Under the pieces are notes generated by a model. That model did not search any database. It was not told where the DNA came from and saw only the letters and a program-made list of their open reading frames with translations. This document shows, one piece after another, positions 7,960 through 15,222 of a stretch of 33,189 nucleotides of DNA (positions are counted from its first letter, which is position 1; each line of letters begins with the position of its first letter). Source of the stretch: Betaproteobacteria bacterium. Its GTDB lineage: Bacteria > Pseudomonadota > Gammaproteobacteria > Burkholderiales > Rhodocyclaceae. The stretch spans positions 1 through 33,189 of the forward strand of contig WRNU01000006.1 in the NCBI GenBank assembly GCA_009776435.1, in the 5' to 3' direction. The position numbers were made by a program, and so were the translations under genes.

Positions 7960-8086
7960 AACCTCTGAACAACCCTCCTGTCATTGCAGCGCGTAGCGAA
8001 GCGAAGTCGCAGAATCTACACACCGCTTGTCATCCTGCGACTTCGCGCAGGATGACAAGCGGTGGATGTGGAGTTGTTCAGAGGTT
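7960..8086. mobile_element. MITE-like non-coding palindromic element (~127 bp)
   Basis: Terminal inverted repeats AACCTCTGAACAAC (7960-7973) and GTTGTTCAGAGGTT (8073-8086); internal perfect 18-bp stem ACCGCTTGTCATCCTGCG / CGCAGGATGACAAGCGGT (8022-8039/8046-8063). Confidence 0.7.
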
Positions 8087-8119
8087 ATCAAAACAAAATA
8101 TCGCAAAATCTATTTTTGC

Positions 8120-8158
8120 TGTTGAATGTATGCCATAATCACAGTCGACCATTCAACA
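8120..8158. promoter_or_regulatory. Inverted repeat TGTTGAATG-N21-CATTCAACA upstream of the proline-rich orphan gene
   Basis: Perfect 9-bp arms in an AT-rich intergenic region 59-97 bp before ATG 8217. Confidence 0.4.
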
Positions 8159-8216
8159 TGTGTTTTATGGTTAACAGTGTGGCATTCATTAATTCGTTTC
8201 GTTGTTAGGAGGTTTT

Positions 8217-8675
8217 ATGGGCATTTTGAGCGACTTTTTCAATCCGTTCAGTTTCTTCAACCCGTGGACGCCGCCCCTCCCGATACCGAGCCCCATCCCG
8301 GTTCCGGTTCCGCCTCTCTTCATTCCGGTTCCGTTTGAGAAGGGCTACATCGACCCTGACCCTACCCCGGTTTTGACGAGGGTTCCGGTTCCGTTTGAGA
8401 AGGGCTACATTGACCCTGACCCTACCCCGGTTTTGACGAGGGTTCCGATAGCGAAGGGCAACACCGACACTGTCCCCACACCGACGGAGAAAACTGGCCG
8501 TGATGTCCTTTTTTCAACAAAGGAAATCATCAACACAGTGAAGGACTACTTCGACCCTGTCTCCACCCCGACGGAGAAAATTGGCCGGGATGCCCTTTTT
8601 TCAACAAAGGAAATAGCTTCCGGTGACATGCTGAATCTTGTCGGGGTTCAACTAGATTTACCCGATTTCGGCTGA
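8217..8675 (+). CDS. Proline-rich repetitive protein of unknown function
   Basis: TAGGAGG RBS before the ATG; FIPVPFEKGYIDPDPTPVLTR / VPVPFEKGYIDPDPTPVLTR duplicated (60-bp period) and TPTEKxGRDxLFSTKEI duplicated (87-bp period); strong terminator downstream. Confidence 0.72.
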   Translation: MGILSDFFNPFSFFNPWTPPLPIPSPIPVPVPPLFIPVPFEKGYIDPDPTPVLTRVPVPFEKGYIDPDPTPVLTRVPIAKGNTDTVPTPTEKTGRDVLFSTKEIINTVKDYFDPVSTPTEKIGRDALFSTKEIASGDMLNLVGVQLDLPDFG

Positions 8676-8724
8676 TGATTCAGCGTTTATGCTGATCGCG
8701 CGTAGATCATGTAAACCTGCCGAG

Positions 8725-8760
8725 AAGAGCAACTCGCTTGGGCGAGTTGCTCTTTCTTTT
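8725..8760 (+). terminator. Rho-independent terminator
   Basis: AAGAGCAACTCGC-TTGG-GCGAGTTGCTCTT followed by TCTTTT. Confidence 0.9.
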
Positions 8761-8779
8761 GACAGTGATCGTTTCTATT

Positions 8780-10477
8780 TTACCCTTGCGATCTTTGCGC
8801 GCTTATCCGCCAAAGCCGATTAACCCCGCTCACCAATGCGCGGATCGAAGCCGTAACGATGTTCTCATCTATCCCCGCGCCATAGCATTCGCCGCCGTTT
8901 CCATTTCCATTCACCCCCGTGAGTTCGAGAAACGCGCAGGCGCGGGCATCACCCCCATCTCGGCTGGCGGAGATCGACTGCTCTTCAAAACTACGCACCC
9001 GCACGGAGAGCCCCGCACCGCGCAGGGCGTGCACCGCAGCATCGATCGGGCCGTTGCCTCTGCCGACAAGCACATGGCGGCAGCCTTCGATTTCGACGGT
9101 AAGTTCAATACCCTGCGCATCACCCTCTTCACGCAGGTGATGCCCGACGTAGCGCACCGGCGAACACGGATCGAGATATGTCCGGGAAAAAAGCTGCCAG
9201 ATCGCTTCGGCGCTCATCTCTCCGCCCGCTTCGGTTTCCTTCTGCACTTCGCGCGAGAACTCCACCTGAAGCCGCCGTGGCATGGCAATGCCGTAGCGGG
9301 TTTGCAGCAACCAGGCGATACCCCCCTTGCCGGACTGGCTGTTGACCCGGATGACCGAGTCGTAGGTTCGCCCGATGTCGGCAGGGTCGATAATCAAATA
9401 AGGCAGCGTCCAGGGCGCATCGGAACGTTGCGCCGCAAATCCCTTCCTGATCGCGTCCTGGTGCGAACCGGAAAAGGCGGTAAACACGAGATCGCCCGCG
9501 TAAGGATGGCGGGGGTGAATCGGTAGCCCCGTACATTGCTCGAAAGTCCGCGCCACACCGCTGATGTCCGAAAAATCCAGGCCGGGAGAAACGCCCTGGG
9601 TGTAGAGATTGAGCGCCAGGATGGCGAGATCGACATTGCCCGTGCGCTCGCCGTTGCCGAACAGACAGCCCTCGATGCGATCCGCTCCGGCCATGAGGCC
9701 CAGTTCGGCGGCGGCCACTCCCGTGCCGCGATCATTGTGCGGATGAAGCGAAAGCACGATGCTGTCGCGCCGGGCGAGATGACGGTGCATCCATTCGATC
9801 TGGTCGGCGTAGTGATTGGGAGTCGCCATTTCGACGGTAGCCGGCAGATTGATGATGACCTTGTCGTCCGGACGCGCGCCCCACGCCTCCGTCACCGCGT
9901 CGCACACCGCGCAGGCGAATTCCAGTTCCGTGCCGGAAAATGTCTCCGGGCTGTATTCGAGCACGATCTCCGTATCGGTCATGGTCCCAGCCAATCGGCG
10001 AATGTGGGAAACCGCCGAAACGGCAAGCTCGATGATTTCATCCGGTTTCATGCCGAACACGATTTCGCGGAACGTGGGCGAAGTGGCGTTGTAGACATGG
10101 ACAATGGCCCTGCGCGCACCTTTGAGGGCCTCCAGGGTGCGTGCAATGATGTCCTCACGCGCCTGGGTAAGCACCTCGATGGTGACATCGGGCGGAATGT
10201 GCCCGCCTTCAACGAGATGCCGCACGAAATCGAACTCGGTCTGCGAGGCGGCAGGAAAACCGACCTCGATTTCCTTGAAACCGATCTCGCACAGAACACG
10301 GAACAGGCGCATCTTGCGTTCCACGTCCATCGGCTCGAACAACGCCTGATTGCCGTCACGCAGATCAGTGCTCATCCAGATCGGAGGGCGGGTGATCACA
10401 CGATCAGGCCATTGCCGCTCATCGGGACGAATGGGCTGAAAAGGACGGTACTTGGAGGCGGGGTTGGAAAGCATCAT
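8780..10477 (-). CDS. leuA: 2-isopropylmalate synthase, long form (565 aa)
   Basis: [79 protein letters not shown]-terminal regulatory domain present. Confidence 0.95.
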   Translation of the reverse strand: MMLSNPASKYRPFQPIRPDERQWPDRVITRPPIWMSTDLRDGNQALFEPMDVERKMRLFRVLCEIGFKEIEVGFPAASQTEFDFVRHLVEGGHIPPDVTIEVLTQAREDIIARTLEALKGARRAIVHVYNATSPTFREIVFGMKPDEIIELAVSAVSHIRRLAGTMTDTEIVLEYSPETFSGTELEFACAVCDAVTEAWGARPDDKVIINLPATVEMATPNHYADQIEWMHRHLARRDSIVLSLHPHNDRGTGVAAAELGLMAGADRIEGCLFGNGERTGNVDLAILALNLYTQGVSPGLDFSDISGVARTFEQCTGLPIHPRHPYAGDLVFTAFSGSHQDAIRKGFAAQRSDAPWTLPYLIIDPADIGRTYDSVIRVNSQSGKGGIAWLLQTRYGIAMPRRLQVEFSREVQKETEAGGEMSAEAIWQLFSRTYLDPCSPVRYVGHHLREEGDAQGIELTVEIEGCRHVLVGRGNGPIDAAVHALRGAGLSVRVRSFEEQSISASRDGGDARACAFLELTGVNGNGNGGECYGAGIDENIVTASIRALVSGVNRLWRISAQRSQG

Positions 10478-10524
10478 GGCGTAGATTCCTTTTAGAGCGT
10501 TTTCGGTACAAATGCTTACATATC

Positions 10525-10636
10525 GTGTAAGTTGAGGTGATTTGCGAACCCCAACGCCGCGACCACCCCGTCAGGCTTCGCCTGCCACCCCTCCACAGAG
10601 GGGAATTACCCCGGCGCTTCGCGCCACCCCGTCAGG
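10525..10636. repeat. Composite dispersed palindromic repeat (copy 1)
   Basis: gtgtaagttgaggtgatttgcgaaccccaacg fused to ccaccccgtcaggcttcgcctgccacccctccacagaggggaatt...; related sequences at 17379, 17558 and 20127. Confidence 0.75.
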
Positions 10637-10709
10637 CGATGACGCATATTACGCGGTTAAACGCGGTTAATGATTGCAATATTTGATTGAAATGGCTTGT
10701 TAATGGCTG

Positions 10710-10743
10710 ATTATTTCAATAATATTGTGATTTATGAAATAAT
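10710..10743. promoter_or_regulatory. Inverted repeat ATTATTTCA-N16-TGAAATAAT between leuA and lrp-like gene
   Basis: 9-bp perfect arms in an AT-rich divergent intergenic region. Confidence 0.45.
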
Positions 10744-10770
10744 TTGCTTTTACCATCATGGAGCCATTCC

Positions 10771-11235
10771 ATGCCGCCCGATCGTTACGACCGTCAAATA
10801 CTCGACCTGCTGCAACGCGAAGGCCGAATCAGCAACCAGGATCTCGCCGACCGGGTGAACCTCTCCCCCTCGGCCTGCCTGCGCCGGGTACGCACGCTGG
10901 AAGAATCGGGGCTTATCACCGGCTATCGCGCCTTGCTCGATGCCCGTCGCCTCGGTTTCTCCCTGACCGCGCTGGTCTACATCTCGATGGATCGGCACAC
11001 GCCGGAGCGTTTCGCCCACTTCGAGTCCGAGATTTCACAAATCGACGAAGTGCTCGAATGTCTGTTGATTACCGGGCAGTCCGCCGATTACCAACTCAAG
11101 ATCGTGGTCACGGACATGGACGCCTACCAGGAATTGCTCCTGCAACGCATCACCCGCATCGCCGGGGTGTCGGGCGTGCATACGAGTTTCGTGCTGCGCC
11201 GGGTCGTGGACAAGACGGCATTGCCGGTGCGTTGA
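10771..11235 (+). CDS. Lrp/AsnC-family transcriptional regulator
   Basis: MPPDRYDRQILDLLQREGRISNQDLADRVNLSPSACLRRVRTLEESGLITGYRALLD HTH plus RAM domain. Confidence 0.95.
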   Translation: MPPDRYDRQILDLLQREGRISNQDLADRVNLSPSACLRRVRTLEESGLITGYRALLDARRLGFSLTALVYISMDRHTPERFAHFESEISQIDEVLECLLITGQSADYQLKIVVTDMDAYQELLLQRITRIAGVSGVHTSFVLRRVVDKTALPVR

Positions 11236-11263
11236 GGTTTGCGCCCGATAGAACACGAGAAGG

Positions 11264-11293
11264 TTGACAATCGGAGTAAAGGCGTCATACACT
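11264..11293 (+). promoter_or_regulatory. Candidate sigma70 promoter for the RHH-PIN module
   Basis: TTGACA-N18-TACACT upstream of the 11306/11318 start. Confidence 0.4.
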
Positions 11294-11305
11294 TAAGACA
11301 GGTTT

Positions 11306-11626
11306 ATGGATTCAGCCATGTCTTCCGATACTTCTCCCTCTGACGTTCGCATCAACGCTCGTCTTTCCGGCGATGACGCGGCACGTTTCCAGGAATTGCT
11401 GGAAAGCAGCGGCCTGTCGGCCTCCGACTTGTTGCGTGCCGCCTTGCGCGAATACCACGCGGCGCATGCGCGTTCGCCGCGCGACCCGCTGGCCTTGCTG
11501 GCGGGGTTTATCGGTTCGGGCGAAGGACCGGAGGATCTGTCGGCTCGCTATAAGGAATACTGGAGCGAGTCGCTGGAAAACAAAATCCCGCTTTCGGTAC
11601 AAGAGCCTCGTGGTACTTACAGATAG
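11306..11626 (+). CDS. RHH-type antitoxin (paired with PIN toxin)
   Basis: DVRINARLSGDDAARFQELLESSGLSASDLLRAALREYH; overlaps the downstream PIN gene. Alternative ATG at 11318. Confidence 0.72.
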   Translation: MDSAMSSDTSPSDVRINARLSGDDAARFQELLESSGLSASDLLRAALREYHAAHARSPRDPLALLAGFIGSGEGPEDLSARYKEYWSESLENKIPLSVQEPRGTYR

Positions 11627-12038
11627 CGGTTTCTGGATCGCGCTGTGCAATCGGCGCGACCGCCATCACGCTGCCGCGTTCGCAGCCGCCAAGCGTTGGT
11701 CTGGCGAAGGGTTTGTCACAACCTGGCCGGTGTTGACCGAGGTTTGCCACCTGCTGGTGGCGCGCGTTGGCGTGCATCAGGCGCTCGAATTCATGGATGC
11801 CGTCGCGCAAGGGGCGGTCGACGTGCCGCAGTTGGACGAAGATGCGCTCTCCCGCGCCAGCTACCTGATGCGTCGTTACCGTGACTTGCCGATGGATCTG
11901 GCCGATGCTTCGCTGGTGATCCTCGCCGAGCAATTGGAAGAAGGCCGCATTCTTTCCACCGACCTGCGCGATTTTTCCGGTTATCGCTGGAAGAACAATC
12001 AACCCTTTACCAATTTATTGCTGCCCTACCAAAGCTGA
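11610..12038 (+). CDS. PIN-domain toxin (VapC-like)
   Basis: VVLTDSGFWIALCNRRDRHH...WPVLTEVCHLL...DLPMDLADASLVILAEQ...ILSTDLRDF: PIN acidic-residue pattern. GTG start at 11610 inferred; the longer ORF N-terminus is out of context. Confidence 0.83.
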   Translation: MVLTDSGFWIALCNRRDRHHAAAFAAAKRWSGEGFVTTWPVLTEVCHLLVARVGVHQALEFMDAVAQGAVDVPQLDEDALSRASYLMRRYRDLPMDLADASLVILAEQLEEGRILSTDLRDFSGYRWKNNQPFTNLLLPYQS

Positions 12039-12058
12039 GAATACATGAGGAAAAGAGG

Positions 12059-12865
12059 ATGATGGCCAGACTGCTCATTCAAATATCATTTATTTTCATT
12101 CCCTTCATAAGCCATTTCGCCCATGCGGCCGATCCGTTGATCGTTCATGTTTTCGTTGCCTTGGCCGACAATAAACATCAAGGCATCGTTCCGGTTCCCG
12201 CTGCGCTGGGCGATGGCGACAATCCTGCGAAGAATCTGTACTGGGGCGCGGCGTATGGAATGAAAACCTTTTTCGGCAAAAAATCTCCCGCCTGGAAGCT
12301 CGAATACTGTCGCAGTGCGGTTTCCGAGTCGGTGTTGGAACGCTGTGTTTTTTCGGCACGTAACAGCCCTTCCGCATACCTGATTGCCGACGCATATCGT
12401 GGTCGGAAGATTGATAAGGCAATGGCCGATTTCATGCACTCTGCGGCGGGTAAGTTACCGCTCGATGAATCAAACTCCCGGCATCAGCCTGCAATACACA
12501 TTCAGGCGTCGAACAGCGCCACACTGTCCATCTATGTCGGTCACAACGGCTTGATGGATGCGCCGTTGCAGCCCATTGCGCGGACTTTTCCGACCGGGAT
12601 TGCGCAAGAAAGGCAAGCGGTTGTTCTTGCATGTAAAAGCCAGATGTATTTTGCAGACTACCTGAACCGCAGCGGCGCGCAAAGCCTGGTTTTGACATAC
12701 GATTTCATGGCCCCTGAAGCCTATGTCGTCGAGGGAATCGTTGAAGGCCGCCGACACAATGAAACGGCGGAACAAATTCGCATCCGCGCCGCAAAAGCCT
12801 ACGCAAAATATCAGAAAATTTCTGAAAAATCGGCGCGTCGTATGTTTGGCGCGCCGAAACTTTAG
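12059..12865 (+). CDS. Secreted protein of unknown function with possible caspase-like (clan CD) fold
   Basis: Signal peptide (MMARLLIQISFIFIPFISHFAHAA); strand+H motif LSIYVGHNGLMD and strand+C motif QAVVLACKSQMYF in the order seen in C13/C25/CHAT-type proteins. Confidence 0.6.
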   Translation: MMARLLIQISFIFIPFISHFAHAADPLIVHVFVALADNKHQGIVPVPAALGDGDNPAKNLYWGAAYGMKTFFGKKSPAWKLEYCRSAVSESVLERCVFSARNSPSAYLIADAYRGRKIDKAMADFMHSAAGKLPLDESNSRHQPAIHIQASNSATLSIYVGHNGLMDAPLQPIARTFPTGIAQERQAVVLACKSQMYFADYLNRSGAQSLVLTYDFMAPEAYVVEGIVEGRRHNETAEQIRIRAAKAYAKYQKISEKSARRMFGAPKL

Positions 12866-12888
12866 GGCGGTTTCGGGTTGAATGGATT

Positions 12889-13401
12889 TTATCGGGCGGC
12901 CAGCAAACTTTCATACCGCATCCGTTCTTCCTCCGAAAAGCAGCAGAAAATCACCTCCCGGATGCCGGGCAGGCGTGCCAGCGCCTCCCGCACGGTACAG
13001 AGCGCATGCGGGGCGGCCAGATCGGGCGGGTAGCCGTAGACGCCGGTGCTGATGCAGGGAAAGGCGACGCTTTCCAGCCCGGTCTGATCGGCGAGTTCCA
13101 GCGCATGGCGGTAGCAGGCGGCGAGCAGCGCCGGTTCGCCGTGCACTCCGTCGCGCCAGATGGGGCCGACGGTGTGGATGATGTGTCGGGCAGGGAGGCG
13201 GAAGCCGGGGGTGATTTTGGCCTCCCCCGTGGCACAGCCGTTCAGGGTATGGCAGTGGGCCAACAGTTCCGGCCCGGCGGCGCGGTGAATGGCGCCATCG
13301 ACTCCGCCGCCGCCCAGAAGGGTGTTGTTGGCGGCGTTGACGATGGCGTCGACGGTCAATGTCGTAATATCGGCACGGATGACGCGCAGGGAGGCGGACA
13401 T
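12889..13401 (-). CDS. Macro-domain protein, O-acetyl-ADP-ribose deacetylase-like (YmdB type)
   Basis: [68 protein letters not shown]. Confidence 0.94.
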   Translation of the reverse strand: MSASLRVIRADITTLTVDAIVNAANNTLLGGGGVDGAIHRAAGPELLAHCHTLNGCATGEAKITPGFRLPARHIIHTVGPIWRDGVHGEPALLAACYRHALELADQTGLESVAFPCISTGVYGYPPDLAAPHALCTVREALARLPGIREVIFCCFSEEERMRYESLLAAR

Positions 13402-13483
13402 GATGAAATCGGAATCGAAGGCGCGAAACACATATTATCGCGCTTGTCGGAAGGAAGGAACGGTGAAGGCGATGGGAGGTTCG

Positions 13484-13918
13484 ATGATACGGCGGGTTCT
13501 GGCAATGGGAATGTTGTTGGCGGCAGCAGGCGCGGTGCAAGCGCAGGCACAGCGGGCAAGCCTGGAGGCGGGCGGGCATCGCATCGAGGTCGAGGTAGCC
13601 GCCGACGAGCAGACGCGACAGCTTGGGCTGATGTACCGGAGTCGTCTTCCCTCCGGGCAGGGCATGTTGTTCTTGTATCCGTCTTCGCTCCGCATCTGCA
13701 TGTGGATGAAAAACACGCTGATCCCGTTGTCGGTGGCGTTTCTCGATGAAGAGGGGCGCATCCTCAATATTGAGGACATGACCCCGTTGAGCGAGGAGTC
13801 CCATTGCTCGGTGAAACCGGCGCGCCATGCGCTGGAGATGAACCAGGGCTGGTTTGCCGGGCATGGCGTGAAGGCGGGCGACAGGGTCGAGGGGGTAAAA
13901 TCCCTGTCCACGAAATAA
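13484..13918 (+). CDS. DUF192 family exported protein
   Basis: VAADEQTRQLGLMYRSRLPSGQGMLFLYPSSLRICMWMKNTLIPLSVAFLDEEGRI; signal peptide. Confidence 0.88.
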   Translation: MIRRVLAMGMLLAAAGAVQAQAQRASLEAGGHRIEVEVAADEQTRQLGLMYRSRLPSGQGMLFLYPSSLRICMWMKNTLIPLSVAFLDEEGRILNIEDMTPLSEESHCSVKPARHALEMNQGWFAGHGVKAGDRVEGVKSLSTK

Positions 13919-14027
13919 GGCGGCTTTTCCGCGTACATCCGCCCATTGTCGGGAGGCGCGGTTGGGATAATGTCCCGAATGCCATTTTGCGTCTTCGCCA
14001 TTCCCGGCGCGGCGCGGCATCTGAGGC

Positions 14028-15191
14028 ATGGGGCCAGCCGTGGCGGAAGACAGCGATCAGGAAAAAACAGAACCAGCATCAGGCCGACGATTGCAACAGG
14101 CCCGCGAAGAGGGGCAGGTTCCGCAGTCGCGCGAACTCCAGACCTTCCTGGTGACGGCGACGGGCGCGCTTTTTCTCCTGATGCTCGGCAGTTGGATGGG
14201 AGGACGGCTGTCGGAACTGATGCGGCGTGGTTTTTCTTTCGATCGTCATCTGGCATACGAGACGAACGTTCTGGTGATCGTCGAATGGTTGCAAGGTCTG
14301 CTCGGCGCGGCTTTGCTGACGTTGCTGCCGCTTTTTCTCACGTTGATACTGGCGGCGCTGGCCTCTCCGATGATGCTCGGCGGCCTCCTGTTCGCGCCCA
14401 AGGCGCTGGGGCTGAAACTCGACCGGCTCAATCCGCTCAAGGGCTTCAAGCGCATGTTTTCGCTGCATGGCCTGGTCGAGATGCTCAAGGCGGTCATGAA
14501 GGCATTGCTGATCGGCGGGGTCGGCGCAACGGTGCTGTGGCGCAACCGTGAGCGTCTTTTCGATTTCCTGAAAGAACCATTGCTGCCTGCAATCAGCGAT
14601 TTTGCTTCCACGGTGGTCTGGATTGCGGTGTTGATCGTCTTGAGCCTCGGGCTGCTTGCACTGTTCGACGTGCCGTTCCAGTTGTGGCAGTACCACAAGA
14701 GGCTGCGCATGACGAAGGAGGAGGTCAAGCGCGAGAACAAGGAACAGGAGGGGGACCCGCACGTCAAGGGCCGCATTCGCGCGTTGCAGCGCGAAATGGC
14801 GCGGCGACGGATGATGGCCGAGGTGCCGAAGGCCGACGTGGTGGTGACGAACCCGGCGCACTTTTCGGTGGCGTTGCGCTACGACGCCTCGCGCATGTCC
14901 GCGCCGATCGTCGTCGCCAAGGGGCGCGGCGAACTGGCGCTGAAAATCCGGGAGATTGCCCGCGAGCACAACGTGGCCCTGCTGGAAGCGCCCGCGCTTG
15001 CCCGCGCGCTCTATACGCATTGCGAACTGGAAAATGCGATTCCCGCCCCGCTTTTCACCGCTGTGGCCGAGGTGATGGCCTACGTCTACCAGTTGAACGA
15101 GGCGATGGAAAACGACCTGCCCGTACCGCAGCCGCCGACCGATTTGCCGGTTCCCGCCGCACTCGACCCCGGCCCGCCCCCGGAAGATTGA
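14028..15191 (+). CDS. flhB: Flagellar export-apparatus switch protein FlhB
   Basis: EKTEPASGRRLQQAREEGQVPQSREL, RMTKEEVKRENKEQEGDPHVKGRIRALQREMARRRMM, VVVTNPAHFSVAL. Confidence 0.96.
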   Translation: MGPAVAEDSDQEKTEPASGRRLQQAREEGQVPQSRELQTFLVTATGALFLLMLGSWMGGRLSELMRRGFSFDRHLAYETNVLVIVEWLQGLLGAALLTLLPLFLTLILAALASPMMLGGLLFAPKALGLKLDRLNPLKGFKRMFSLHGLVEMLKAVMKALLIGGVGATVLWRNRERLFDFLKEPLLPAISDFASTVVWIAVLIVLSLGLLALFDVPFQLWQYHKRLRMTKEEVKRENKEQEGDPHVKGRIRALQREMARRRMMAEVPKADVVVTNPAHFSVALRYDASRMSAPIVVAKGRGELALKIREIAREHNVALLEAPALARALYTHCELENAIPAPLFTAVAEVMAYVYQLNEAMENDLPVPQPPTDLPVPAALDPGPPPED

Positions 15192-15222
15192 CCCATGACA
15201 ACGAACGCGAGTACGACCCGGC

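Noticed and set aside
8323-8442. 60-bp near-identical tandem repeat considered as a CRISPR-like array
   Set aside because: Repeats are contiguous with no spacers and are in frame within an ORF; an ordinary coding tandem duplication.
12911-14029. 372-aa minus-strand ORF overlapping macro-domain and DUF192 genes
   Set aside because: Arg/His/Pro-rich shadow frame; both underlying genes are clearly recognisable.
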